Source: Ardenticatenaceae bacterium (GTDB lineage Bacteria > Chloroflexota > Anaerolineae > Promineifilales > Promineifilaceae). Taken from it: a stretch of DNA of 64,000 nucleotides. Position 1 is the stretch's first letter. Each line of letters opens with the position of its first letter. Positions 8,980 through 17,725 of the stretch are shown piece by piece. The position numbers and the translations under genes are program-made. Location of the stretch: positions 1 through 64,000 of the forward strand of contig JASJCR010000023.1 of NCBI GenBank assembly GCA_030065875.1, given 5' to 3'. The notes beneath the pieces were generated by a model. That model was not told the origin of the DNA. It saw only the letters and a list, made by a program, of their open reading frames with translations, and did no database searches.

Positions 8980-9714
8980 ATGGGAAATTTGTTACTTGTA
9001 CCGAGCCGCAGCGACAAAGTTAAAGCGTGGTTTGTTCATTTGTTTACGGCCAGCGGGGTCATTTGGGCGCTGTTGGGAATGATTGCCGTCATGAATGGTG
9101 AATGGCAAACCGCCTTCTTCTGGATGATTATTGCCACCGTTGTGGATGGCGTCGATGGCACCCTGGCGCGTATAGCTCGGGTGAAAGGGGTTCTACCTGA
9201 ATTTGATGGGGCAATGCTTGACAACATTTTGGATTATTTGACTTACGTCATTTTGCCGGCCCTATTCTTCTATAATCATCCAGCATTGCTACCGGCCGGC
9301 TGGCAGCTGTTTGGAGCGGTTCTGATTTCCCTTGCTTCAGCTTACCAATTTTGTCAGGCGGATGCCAAAACGGATGATCACACCTTTAAAGGATTTCCAT
9401 CTTACTGGAATATCGTGGTGCTATATTTATTTGTGTTGAATCTGAGCCCTTGGTTTAACCTGGGGATGCTTGTGTTTTTAGGGATTATGGTGTTTGTCCC
9501 CATTAAATACGCTTACCCATCACGCATGACGAAATGGAAAACCACCACCCTGATTCTCTCCACGATTTGGTCGATTGAGATGCTTCTGGTTGTGTTTCAG
9601 CTGCCAAACCCCAATCGCGTGATCGTTTACAGCTCGATGATCTTCGTCATTTACTACGTGGCCATCAGCCTGGCGATCACCTTTGGCAAAGCGGACGTCA
9701 AAGCCGTATTTTAA
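8980..9714 (+). CDS. pcs: Phosphatidylcholine synthase (CDP-alcohol phosphotransferase)
   Basis: A 244-residue integral membrane protein condensing CDP-diacylglycerol with choline to make phosphatidylcholine. The CDP-alcohol phosphotransferase signature appears as DGTLAR, then 12 residues, then GAMLDNILD. The 12-residue spacing (8 in most family members) is, as I recall, the hallmark of Pcs, and the N-terminal AWFVHLFTASGVIWALLG also resembles Pcs. About seven or eight hydrophobic helices are visible. The frame extends to TTG 8950 and GTG 8953, but ATG 8980 has AAGAGG about 10 nt upstream and puts the first helix in the usual place. Phosphatidylserine synthase is the main alternative. Confidence 0.82.
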   Translation: MGNLLLVPSRSDKVKAWFVHLFTASGVIWALLGMIAVMNGEWQTAFFWMIIATVVDGVDGTLARIARVKGVLPEFDGAMLDNILDYLTYVILPALFFYNHPALLPAGWQLFGAVLISLASAYQFCQADAKTDDHTFKGFPSYWNIVVLYLFVLNLSPWFNLGMLVFLGIMVFVPIKYAYPSRMTKWKTTTLILSTIWSIEMLLVVFQLPNPNRVIVYSSMIFVIYYVAISLAITFGKADVKAVF

Positions 9715-9734
9715 TCGAAACTATTTAGGTCTTA

Positions 9735-9809
9735 AGCTCCTTCCATGGGCTGTGGCTGGTGTCCTCACCAGGCCACCGGCCGGCACGGTCAGAGACCGGC
9801 GGGAGCCCC
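9735..9809 (+). ncRNA. Unidentified structured intergenic segment upstream of msrP
   Basis: The sequence can fold as a closed two-hairpin structure. An outer helix GCTCC (9736-9740) / GGAGC (9802-9806) encloses a 10-bp hairpin (9752-9761 with 9766-9776, loop TCCT, one bulged G) and a 5-bp hairpin CGGTC-AGA-GACCG (9786-9798). It is far more GC-rich than its surroundings. It lies about 150 nt before a molybdenum-enzyme gene, so a regulatory leader is possible. It could equally be a terminator-like or repeat structure after pcs. I could not match it to a riboswitch class. Confidence 0.4.
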
Positions 9810-9962
9810 TAAGCAGCTACTTTTAATTATTTGAGCAATAGGGATTTATTACACATTTGTTAAGCCTCCAATTCAATTGGGGGCTTTGCGCGTATATTAA
9901 TGTGTGTCTGCACACAATTTTTAAAATTATTTTCAGGTTGCAAACTGTTACGAGGCTCTATC

Positions 9963-10946
9963 ATGTTAATCAAGCGAAACGATCCGAATAAGATTCCATC
10001 TTCGGAAATCACACCAAAAGATGTTTATTTATCCCGCCGCAAATTTATGACGGGTGGAGCTGCTGTGGCGGCCGCCTCCGTCTTGGCGGCTTGCCGGCCG
10101 GCGCGGCCGCCTGAGGCACCTCAGGGTGCGGCACCCAGCGAAGACGTTAGCGAAGCGGTCACGACCGTCTCTGAGATGACTGACGAGCTGGGCAATCCGC
10201 TCAATGAATATCAAGATATCATTACCTACAACAATTTTTATGAATTTGCGACGGATAAGGCAGGCCCGGCCCTATTGTCCAAAGATTTTGTCACCTCCCC
10301 ATGGCAGGTTGAAGTGACCGGCTTAGTCAACAATCCCGGCATTTATGATATGAGCGATTTGCTCTCCAAATTTGATCAAGAGGAGCGAATTTATCGTTTG
10401 CGCTGCGTCGAAGCGTGGTCGATGGTCATCCCCTGGAACGGTTTCCCGCTGCGCAAGCTGCTCGACGAGGTTGAACCCACGGCCGAGGCAAAATACGTGC
10501 GCTTTGAAACACTCTACGATCCAGATCAAATGCCCGGTCAAAACAGCCGCTGGTATGATTGGCCTTATGTCGAAGGATTAACCGTTGAAGAAGCGATGAA
10601 CGATTTAACGCTCATGGCGACCGGTATTTACGGGGAGCAGCTGCTGCCGCAAAACGGAGCCCCCATTCGCCTCGTTGTACCGTGGAAATACGGGTTTAAA
10701 AGCATCAAGTCGATTGTCAAAATCGAATTAACCGACACGATGCCGATCTCATTATGGATGTCGGCCGCGCCCAACGAATACGGCTTTTTTGCCAACGTCA
10801 ATCCCAATGTGGCTCATCCGCGCTGGTCTCAGGCCACCGAAAGACGGATCGGAGAAATCGGCCGGCGGGAAACGCTCATGTTCAACGGATATGAGGAACA
10901 GGTTGCCGCACTGTATGACGGGGTTGATCTGCGCGAAAATTTTTAG
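9963..10946 (+). CDS. msrP: Protein-methionine-sulfoxide reductase catalytic subunit MsrP (YedY)
   Basis: A 327-residue molybdenum enzyme that reduces oxidised methionines in exported proteins, using electrons from quinol through MsrQ. It begins with a twin-arginine signal (SRRKFMTGG, followed by a hydrophobic stretch ending LAAC). The core aligns throughout with E. coli Msr[12 protein letters not shown], the molybdopterin-ligating cysteine in [46 protein letters not shown] and the terminal DLRENF. The frame extends to 9900, but ATG 9963 fits the normal protein start. msrQ follows after 61 bp. Confidence 0.95.
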   Translation: MLIKRNDPNKIPSSEITPKDVYLSRRKFMTGGAAVAAASVLAACRPARPPEAPQGAAPSEDVSEAVTTVSEMTDELGNPLNEYQDIITYNNFYEFATDKAGPALLSKDFVTSPWQVEVTGLVNNPGIYDMSDLLSKFDQEERIYRLRCVEAWSMVIPWNGFPLRKLLDEVEPTAEAKYVRFETLYDPDQMPGQNSRWYDWPYVEGLTVEEAMNDLTLMATGIYGEQLLPQNGAPIRLVVPWKYGFKSIKSIVKIELTDTMPISLWMSAAPNEYGFFANVNPNVAHPRWSQATERRIGEIGRRETLMFNGYEEQVAALYDGVDLRENF

Positions 10947-11007
10947 ATCGTGATGCGGGAGAAACCCGCTAAAGCATTTCTTTGCGCATCACGAACCAGA
11001 TAATATC

Positions 11008-11655
11008 ATGACCTTATCACTCAACAAGCTGAACAAAAAACAGCAGCTTCTAGCCCTGCGGATCATCACCCATGTGGGGGCACTGATCCCGCTGATCTGG
11101 CTGTATATCGATTACTATACCTATAACCTCGGGGCGGATGAAATCCGGGCGGCGATTCTGCGCACCGGAAAGCCAGCTCTGGTCTTGCTGGTAATTTCTC
11201 TGGCCATTACCCCCCTGAACACGCTCTTTGGCTGGAAAATTTTGCTGCCGCTGCGTAAGCCCCTTGGCCTCTACTCCTTTATGTATGTGGCGCTTCACCT
11301 GAGTATATTTGCCATCATTGATTACGGGCTGCAGCTGCAGGTGGTATGGGAAGAAATCGTGCTGCGGCGTTACGCTCTGGCCGGTTTTTTCGCCTTTCTG
11401 ATCCTGCTGCCGCTGGCCCTTACTTCAACCAAATGGGCACAGCGCAAGCTGGGTAAACGATGGAAGAAACTTCACCGGTGGGTGTACCTGGCGGGTCTAT
11501 TGGCGGTCATCCATTATATTTGGCTGGTCAAACAAAATTACCAGGAGCCCTTGATCTACGCGGCTATATTAATTAGCCTCCTCGCCTTACGCATTCCCTC
11601 AATCAAAAAAGCGGTCGCCAGCTGGCGGCGGCAGTTGGTTTATCGTTCAAGCTAG
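11008..11655 (+). CDS. msrQ: MsrQ (YedZ) heme-binding membrane subunit
   Basis: A 215-residue six-helix membrane protein of the ferric-reductase-like heme b family that passes quinol electrons to MsrP. Candidate heme histidines lie in the expected helices: THVGAL, VALHLSIF and LHRWVYLAGLLAVIHY. Its order and spacing after msrP match the conserved msrPQ arrangement, so a shared transcript is expected. A strong terminator-like hairpin lies 37 bp downstream. Confidence 0.93.
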   Translation: MTLSLNKLNKKQQLLALRIITHVGALIPLIWLYIDYYTYNLGADEIRAAILRTGKPALVLLVISLAITPLNTLFGWKILLPLRKPLGLYSFMYVALHLSIFAIIDYGLQLQVVWEEIVLRRYALAGFFAFLILLPLALTSTKWAQRKLGKRWKKLHRWVYLAGLLAVIHYIWLVKQNYQEPLIYAAILISLLALRIPSIKKAVASWRRQLVYRSS

Positions 11656-11691
11656 TTGTAAAATAAAATACGTTAATCGTTGATAGACCTC

Positions 11692-11735
11692 CCCAACCCC
11701 CTTTTTATTAATTTAAAAAGGGGGTTGGGTTTGAT
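11692..11735. terminator. Terminator-like hairpin after msrQ
   Basis: A perfect 15-bp stem (CCCAACCCCCTTTTT at 11692-11706 with its complement at 11715-11729) has an 8-nt loop. It is followed by TTT then mixed sequence. The A/T-rich upper stem could also work as a bidirectional terminator; similar CCCCAACCCCC hairpins may be dispersed in the genome. Confidence 0.7.
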
Positions 11736-11783
11736 GGGGTGTTGTTAAACCAACGAAGATCATAAAGGCTGAACGATAATTCA

Positions 11784-13070
11784 ATGTCATCTCCTCTATC
11801 GGCAGATCAAGCGTCATCTGTCGCCCTTATCATACTCAACTGGAACGGCCGTGACTTGCTGTATGCCTGCATCGATTCACTGCTTAAATCGGATTACCCT
11901 CACTTTCAGATTATCGTGGTTGATAACCACTCTGAAGATGACTCGGTGACGATGTGCCAAACTCATTTCCCGACGGTAACCATCATAGAAAATGAGGAAA
12001 ATCTAGGGTTTCCAAAAGGAATTAATACAGGTCTGCGTTACGCTTTAAAGCAAAACTTTCAGTGGCTGGTGATGCTCAACAACGACATAACCGTGCCCAG
12101 CGATTGGCTGAGCCATCTCATTGGGGGCATGACCGGTGACGACCGTATCGGCATTGGTGGGTGTAAGCTCCTTTATCCGGATGGGCAAACGATCCAGCAT
12201 GCGGGTGCAGAGCTGCAGCAGCCTCTGGCGTTAAGCCACCACTTTTTTTACCGGGAACATGATGAAGGGCAGGCTGATCAGCTGCGGGATGTCGATTACG
12301 TCACCGGGGCCGCGCTCTGTATTCGGCGGGAAACGGCCGAGGAAATTGGTGTACTCGACGAAACCTTCGGCCCTTTTTATTTTGAAGAAGTTGACTACTG
12401 TTACCGGGCTCGCGCGGCCGGGTGGCGCGTTGTTTACATTCCTCAGGCGCAGGGAATTCATCATGAATCACAAAGTACCCGGCAGCTGGGAGAAACCCAG
12501 CGACGATTCTTTCACCGCAACCGCATTCTTTTTCAAACCAAACACCAATCGGCCGATTTTTTTCAAGACCAATTTGTCCCCGAGGAAAAAGCGTTTTTAG
12601 CGAGTCACACTGGGTATTACGATATTTTTCTTCTCCTTCTCGGCTATGAACACGTTTTATGGCAGCTTGAATTAGGGCGGTTCAAATTGGCAGGAAAAAA
12701 ATCGCGGGGCGCAAAAATTGAGGGGTTGAAAACCTTGGCGAGGCTCGCCCAAAAACTAATTGATGATCCAATGAACCGGCCGCTCGATATGCCACCCAAA
12801 ATTGAACACCGGCCGTTTATCTCCTCAATGCCCATATTCGGGCCTCTGATTGTGGCGGCAAGGACCCTGCTCAACAATCTGGGACCTCGATGGTACACCC
12901 GCCTGATGTTTGATCAACAAGAATTGATCAATCAAGAGATGGCTTTGGAAATCCACGAACTTTACCTGGCCAACCGCCTAAATCGAGAAAAAATCGCCTT
13001 ACTACAACAGCAAATCATCGATTTACATCGCCATCTCAACAAAAACATAAATGAGGTCAAAGAAGAATGA
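11784..13070 (+). CDS. Family 2 glycosyltransferase with C-terminal PIFG/coiled-coil tail
   Basis: A 428-residue GT2 enzyme. The GT-A fold occupies about residues 9-245: ALIILNWNGRDLL near the start, the VVDNHSEDDS nucleotide-binding strand, the NNDI motif with the DxD-like metal site, the acceptor-side motif DYVTGAALCIRRE, and EVDYCYRARAAGW. Relatives transfer rhamnose or similar sugars in surface glycan synthesis. The tail (about 340-428) has MPIFGPLIVAARTLL followed by an amphipathic coiled coil. This module recurs in the small proteins at 15708 and 17246. The stop overlaps the next start (ATGA), so translation is coupled. It is the first gene of the glycan operon. Confidence 0.9.
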   Translation: MSSPLSADQASSVALIILNWNGRDLLYACIDSLLKSDYPHFQIIVVDNHSEDDSVTMCQTHFPTVTIIENEENLGFPKGINTGLRYALKQNFQWLVMLNNDITVPSDWLSHLIGGMTGDDRIGIGGCKLLYPDGQTIQHAGAELQQPLALSHHFFYREHDEGQADQLRDVDYVTGAALCIRRETAEEIGVLDETFGPFYFEEVDYCYRARAAGWRVVYIPQAQGIHHESQSTRQLGETQRRFFHRNRILFQTKHQSADFFQDQFVPEEKAFLASHTGYYDIFLLLLGYEHVLWQLELGRFKLAGKKSRGAKIEGLKTLARLAQKLIDDPMNRPLDMPPKIEHRPFISSMPIFGPLIVAARTLLNNLGPRWYTRLMFDQQELINQEMALEIHELYLANRLNREKIALLQQQIIDLHRHLNKNINEVKEE

Positions 13071-15703
13071 CACTGGTGAGTGCATTTCTCCTGGCCCTGT
13101 TCATCATCACGCCAGGGGCGGTTCTATGGCTTGTTTTTGGTCATCATGTGGCTCGGCAAACCGATTTGGCCGAGCAAACCCTGTTGATACTATTGTTAAA
13201 TTTGATCTTGTTTTCCTGGTTTGGGCTGATTTTGGCCGAATTGGGTCAATTTTCGCTGGCTAACCTAACTTTACTGCTCTACGGCACCGTGGCAATCACG
13301 GCCGGCATCGGATTGCGTTCATCAGAGAGGCGCCGGCGGATCGGAGAAAAGTGGCGTCTATACCTTGGCCGGCCGCTGCTGCTGATGGGTGGATGGGTGT
13401 TCTTAGGGATTTTGCTATCGTTCATTTATGGCCCACCATCGGATTATGTAGTAGGCGGCCGTGATCACGGCATATACGTAAATACCGGGATTCATATCGC
13501 CCGCAGCGGTCAAATATTGATGGTGGATGAGGCGCTGACAGAAGTGCCATCACAAAGTCAGCCGCTGCTCATCAACACCGAAACCCGTCCTTTTCTCCCC
13601 GGCTATCCTGGCCCCTGGAGCCACGGTCAACGACTATCGGGCTTGACGATTCGCAGCTTGGAAGATGGCGTGATTAACCCGCATGCGTTTCACCTTTATC
13701 CGATCTGGTTTGCTATTTTTTTCGCAGTAGGTGGATTGGATTTACTTTTGTGGCCTACCTTTATTTTCTCTTTTTTGGGGATGTGCTGCGTGTGGGCTGT
13801 TGTCCGGAGGTTGTATGGTTCCTGGGTCGCCTGGGGCAGCGTGATTGTCCTGGCATCGAGTACCATCCAAATTTGGTTCAGTGGGTATCCTACGGCTGAA
13901 ATATTGCTTCAACCCCTTTTTTGGGGCGGTTTGTTTCTTTTTGTACTGTGGCAAACACACGACAGTCGCTTCGCCGCCTTGATGGCCGGCATCCTTTTTG
14001 GGTTGATGCATCTGACCAAACTGGATACGGTTTTTGTGCCGCTGGCATTGATGGGATTTATGGGATTGCGCTGGCTAACCGGCCGGCCAACCGGCCGTTT
14101 TCCCCTGTTTTTCTGGCTGCCATATGGTGCCTTATTTATCCACACCGCTTTTCATGCCGTCAATATTGCAACCATCTATTTTATCGATCAATCCGTGCGG
14201 GTTCTTTTGCCAGACTTTTTAGCCTTGCCCCTGGCTCAAGCGGCTACCGGTCGCTATCAACCGCTCGAGATTACCCAGGCGTTCTGGAGTGAAAACCAGC
14301 TTCTGATTGGTGGGGGGATTGTTTCCGTCATAGTTTTTAGCTGGCTCATCATTGTTTTACGTCGCAGAGTGAACAAGCTGATGGGAGGACAGGAGATTTC
14401 GCTTTCAGGGTTGCAGCTTATAACGACAGTGCTTATCTCATCGGCCCTTCTGTTTTTGTTTTTGAGCCAAATTTCCCCCTGGACGTTTACTGGTGGCGTA
14501 ATATTAGAGCAGTTAGGGTGGTATCTTTCCCCTCTCATCATTTTGCTCGGCATCGTAGGAGTGACTATTCGCCTGTGGCAAGCGAACACCTCAAATGAAG
14601 CTTTTGTGCTGACGATGATTCTCCTCAACGTTTCCCCCTTTTTCTTCCTTGGAGGAGGTACATCGCTCGATCATTTTTGGGCCATGCGTCGCCTGATGAC
14701 AATTTTGGCGCCCTCACTGCTTATTTTTAGCGTCATCACAATCGATAGCTTACGGATTCAAATTGCTCCCCATGCGGCCGTTCATCGTCCGGTGACCGGC
14801 GCAGGAATTATCATACTCGCCACGATGCTGTGGTTAAGCAGTGTTCGATATATCCGCATTGTTGAAAATGAAGGCTTGCAAGCGCAGCTGTCTGATATCG
14901 CGGCCCAAACCGAACCTGGCGATGTTCTGTTGACCGATTTGAGCCGGGTAGGCATCGAAATTGGCACGCCGTTGTGGTTGGTCTTTGATCGACCAACCTA
15001 TTTGCTTGACGGCGAGCAAAAAAGTGACCCTAACCTCGATTTGGCGATCGCCAGCTGGCAGGCAAACGGCCGATCAGTTTATTGGCTCGATCAAACCAAT
15101 CATCTGGGTTGGAATGACACACAATCAGCGTATTTGACCAATTACACCGGCACATCCCAATTGAATCAAAATCGCCTCGAAGAAAAAGTCAACGCTGTGC
15201 CCAATCAAATCGAAAACGTTCAAACCGCACTTGACTTTTATATCCTTGAACCGGCCACTGAAACCGAGAGCCAAAAACGCCAGCTTTTAACCCTGGCTAT
15301 TGCTTATGGAGATGACCAATATGTCGCCGGCGGTTTGTATCCTCCGGAGCCGCGACTGGAGCTGGAACCGCGTCGCTGGACGTCTGAGCGGGTCCGATTG
15401 ATCTTACCGGCCGTGGATCCGGCGCAGGAACTGCTGTTCAATCTGAGTAATCCGCGACCGGCTGATGCCCCCCAGCCACAGGTCCGCGTTTATGTTGAAG
15501 ATCAGCTGTTGGCCACGCTGCAACCAACAAGGGAAGCGACGATTTACCGGGTTCCCCTAAATGGTGTGTGGAATGATCCGCTAGATGTGGTACTTGAAGT
15601 TGAACCGTGGATTCCAGCTTCCACCGGTCACAATCAAGACACGCGGCCGCTGGGCGTTCATCTTTCCTGGGTTAAACTGGTAACAGAGCAAAACAAACGG
15701 TGA
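13067..15703 (+). CDS. Large multi-pass membrane protein, probable GT-C type glycosyltransferase
   Basis: An 878-residue protein with roughly 13-15 hydrophobic helices in residues 1-580, and a soluble domain of about 290 residues at the C-terminus (beta-rich, with a jelly-roll-like end). A conserved-looking loop after the third or fourth helix reads VVGGRDHGIYVNTG, in the position where GT-C enzymes carry acidic catalytic residues. I infer a polyprenyl-phosphate-sugar-dependent transferase acting on the outer face; the exact family is not recognised. It is coupled to the GT2 gene by a 4-bp overlap and followed 4 bp later by a small PIFG protein. Confidence 0.7.
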   Translation: MTLVSAFLLALFIITPGAVLWLVFGHHVARQTDLAEQTLLILLLNLILFSWFGLILAELGQFSLANLTLLLYGTVAITAGIGLRSSERRRRIGEKWRLYLGRPLLLMGGWVFLGILLSFIYGPPSDYVVGGRDHGIYVNTGIHIARSGQILMVDEALTEVPSQSQPLLINTETRPFLPGYPGPWSHGQRLSGLTIRSLEDGVINPHAFHLYPIWFAIFFAVGGLDLLLWPTFIFSFLGMCCVWAVVRRLYGSWVAWGSVIVLASSTIQIWFSGYPTAEILLQPLFWGGLFLFVLWQTHDSRFAALMAGILFGLMHLTKLDTVFVPLALMGFMGLRWLTGRPTGRFPLFFWLPYGALFIHTAFHAVNIATIYFIDQSVRVLLPDFLALPLAQAATGRYQPLEITQAFWSENQLLIGGGIVSVIVFSWLIIVLRRRVNKLMGGQEISLSGLQLITTVLISSALLFLFLSQISPWTFTGGVILEQLGWYLSPLIILLGIVGVTIRLWQANTSNEAFVLTMILLNVSPFFFLGGGTSLDHFWAMRRLMTILAPSLLIFSVITIDSLRIQIAPHAAVHRPVTGAGIIILATMLWLSSVRYIRIVENEGLQAQLSDIAAQTEPGDVLLTDLSRVGIEIGTPLWLVFDRPTYLLDGEQKSDPNLDLAIASWQANGRSVYWLDQTNHLGWNDTQSAYLTNYTGTSQLNQNRLEEKVNAVPNQIENVQTALDFYILEPATETESQKRQLLTLAIAYGDDQYVAGGLYPPEPRLELEPRRWTSERVRLILPAVDPAQELLFNLSNPRPADAPQPQVRVYVEDQLLATLQPTREATIYRVPLNGVWNDPLDVVLEVEPWIPASTGHNQDTRPLGVHLSWVKLVTEQNKR

Positions 15704-15707
15704 ATAT

Positions 15708-16082
15708 ATGACGGAATCTCAACCTCACGACATCAACGTAGAAAAAATTATGGCCGATATCCGCCAGCAGATCGCTTTGGAGGAAGACAAATCGGCCGAT
15801 CTAACATCCTGGTTAGCCGCATTCCAGGTAAAATTGGCCCTGATAGATGAAGCCAACCAGCAGATGCAGGTTTTGCCCGTACCCCAGCAAAGTGGCGTGC
15901 CGATATTTGGGTGGTTCATCGACAAAGCGCGGTCGGCGCTCCATGGATTAATTGTTTTTTACACCAATCAGATGGCGGCCAAGCAAATTCGGGTCAATCG
16001 AGAGGTTTTGGCGGCGCTGAATCAGCTCGGCCAAGAGGTTGCCCGGCTTGAGAGTTATGAGCGAAACAGGGATAATAAATAG
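15708..16082 (+). CDS. Small PIFG/coiled-coil module protein (stand-alone)
   Basis: A 124-residue protein with no enzyme domain. The N-terminus (DINVEKIMADIRQQI) resembles the short amphipathic leader seen at the start of some exopolysaccharide-locus methyltransferases and glycosyltransferases. Residues of about 64-115 contain GVPIFGWFIDKARSALHGL, then an aromatic YTNQ segment and a coiled coil. The same pattern is in the GT2 tail (11784 gene) and in the protein at 17246. I infer a docking or membrane-association module for glycan enzymes; function is not established. It overlaps the next GT4 gene by 26 bp. Confidence 0.75.
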   Translation: MTESQPHDINVEKIMADIRQQIALEEDKSADLTSWLAAFQVKLALIDEANQQMQVLPVPQQSGVPIFGWFIDKARSALHGLIVFYTNQMAAKQIRVNREVLAALNQLGQEVARLESYERNRDNK

Positions 16083-17271
16083 CCTGCCCCTGGCCTTTGT
16101 GACGCCCTGGTATGGGGAAATTCCCGGTGGTGCGGAAACGGAAACTCGGCGCACGGCCGAGCATTTAGCTGCGGCCGGGTTCAAGGTCGAGGTATTAACG
16201 ACCTGCATACGTGATTTTCATTCAAATTGGGATGAAAACCACCACCGGCCGGGGGAAGTTTTAATCAATGGGGTCCGTGTCCGCCGCTTCGCGGTTGAAC
16301 CATGCAATCGTTCTCTATTCCAACAGCTTAACTGGCGGGTAACCAACGGCCTGCGTCTGACCGCGGACGAGGCGACATTGTGGGTCGATCACATGATCAA
16401 CAGCCCCACCCTGCTTGATTTCTTGCAAAAGTACAATGAAACATACCTGTTTTTTTTTATACCTTATCTTTTTACAACGACTATTCAAGGAGTTCACGTC
16501 GCCCCCCAGCGGTCATTTATAATCCCTTGTTTGCATGATGAGCCGGCCGCTTACTTGCCGCCGGTTCAACAGGCGCTGCAAACCGCCAGGGGGCTGATTT
16601 TTAATGCAAACGCAGAACACCAGCTGTTAAAGAAAATGGGCATACCTGTAGAAAATCAATCCACAATGGTCATAGGAACCGGCATTGATGTCGAAAAACG
16701 CGGCCGGGCCGATGCTTTCCGCAAAAAATATAGCCTGACTGATCCATTTATTTTTTATATCGGCCGGCGAGCTGAAGGGAAAAATACGCCGCTGCTTATC
16801 TCCTACTGGGCTGATTATGTACGGTCTCACCGGCCGCAGGCAAAATTGGTCCTGGCCGGCTCCGGCACCTTTGCCGTGCCGGAAGATGTGGCCGAGTCAA
16901 TTGTCGATTTGGGTTTTATCTCTGAAGAAGAGAAAACGAATGCTTATGCGGCTGCCTCTGTAGTTTGCCAGCCATCCGTCAACGAGAGTTTCTCAATTGC
17001 CATTATGGATGGATGGGTGCAAGGGAAACCTGCCCTGGTCCACGCCCATTGTCCGGTTACGGTTGAGCATTGCGTGAACAGTAATGGTGGGCTATATTTT
17101 GCCAGCTCGGCCGAATTTACCGCCACAGCTGATTTGCTTTTGACCCGATCAACCTTACGCGAGCAGCTTGGTGCAAATGGACGGCACTACGTGGTGAATC
17201 ATTTCCGCTGGGAAACGATAGTGGCTCATTACAGCCAAATCGTCAATGAGTATACCTATGAACGAAGATAA
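16057..17271 (+). CDS. Family 4 glycosyltransferase
   Basis: A 404-residue GT-B enzyme. The N-terminal domain has VTPWYGEIPGGAETETRR, the glycine-rich acceptor loop typical of GT4. The C-terminal donor domain has FYIGRRAEGKNTPLL, VLAGSG and the nucleotide-sugar motif in SVNESFSIAIMDGWVQGKPAL (Glu, then Glu-equivalent replaced by Asp). It would transfer a sugar from a nucleotide donor during surface glycan synthesis. An alternative TTG start at 16039 exists, but ATG 16057 with GAGAG just upstream is preferred. It overlaps both neighbours, showing tight translational coupling. Confidence 0.9.
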   Translation: MSETGIINSLPLAFVTPWYGEIPGGAETETRRTAEHLAAAGFKVEVLTTCIRDFHSNWDENHHRPGEVLINGVRVRRFAVEPCNRSLFQQLNWRVTNGLRLTADEATLWVDHMINSPTLLDFLQKYNETYLFFFIPYLFTTTIQGVHVAPQRSFIIPCLHDEPAAYLPPVQQALQTARGLIFNANAEHQLLKKMGIPVENQSTMVIGTGIDVEKRGRADAFRKKYSLTDPFIFYIGRRAEGKNTPLLISYWADYVRSHRPQAKLVLAGSGTFAVPEDVAESIVDLGFISEEEKTNAYAAASVVCQPSVNESFSIAIMDGWVQGKPALVHAHCPVTVEHCVNSNGGLYFASSAEFTATADLLLTRSTLREQLGANGRHYVVNHFRWETIVAHYSQIVNEYTYERR

Positions 17272-17713
17272 CACCTGGATCAAGCTCAACGATGAAGTGC
17301 TTGATGATAAAGAAATCGTCAAAGATTTGGCCCAAAAAGCCGAAAATCGAGAAGAAAAGCTGTCGCCTGGCATCTTAAGCATTCCCCCATTTGGGACCGC
17401 CAGCGAAATGCCAAATCCTCCCCTAGACCTGCCTCATTCTTTTGATCTCTACAGCAATTTGAGATTGTTTAACGAGAATTATTATCGGGCTGAGACCCAT
17501 ATCCATTTAGCCGACTCGCCGGCGATTAATATCCCGATTTTTGGGTCAATTTGGAAACGAGTCCGCCAATTTGCTCACAATCTGGTCATTTATTATGTCA
17601 ACCGCCACATCGCCCATCAAAATCAGATAAACTTTTTGATGACCAACATATTAAACGAATTGACAAGAGAAAACGAGAAATTAAAACGCCAGCTGCGTGA
17701 ATTGCAGAAATAA
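17246..17713 (+). CDS. Small PIFG/coiled-coil module protein (second stand-alone copy)
   Basis: A 155-residue protein without catalytic motifs. The first 85 residues are charged, then proline-rich and variable. Residues of about 90-155 hold NIPIFGSIWKRVRQFAHNL, YYVNRHIAHQNQ and a C-terminal coiled coil ending LKRQLRELQK. This repeats the module of the 15708 protein and the GT2 tail. It overlaps the preceding GT4 gene by 26 bp; a second ATG at 17258 is possible. Its placement between glycosyltransferases suggests a structural partner in a glycan assembly complex; that is inference. Confidence 0.72.
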   Translation: MSIPMNEDNTWIKLNDEVLDDKEIVKDLAQKAENREEKLSPGILSIPPFGTASEMPNPPLDLPHSFDLYSNLRLFNENYYRAETHIHLADSPAINIPIFGSIWKRVRQFAHNLVIYYVNRHIAHQNQINFLMTNILNELTRENEKLKRQLRELQK

Positions 17714-17725
17714 TCGTCCTGACCC

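Noticed and set aside
9735-9809. tRNA or SRP RNA
   Set aside because: There is no T-loop GTTCRA motif or acceptor pairing for a tRNA, and no GGAAG-type SRP loop; kept only as an unidentified structured segment.
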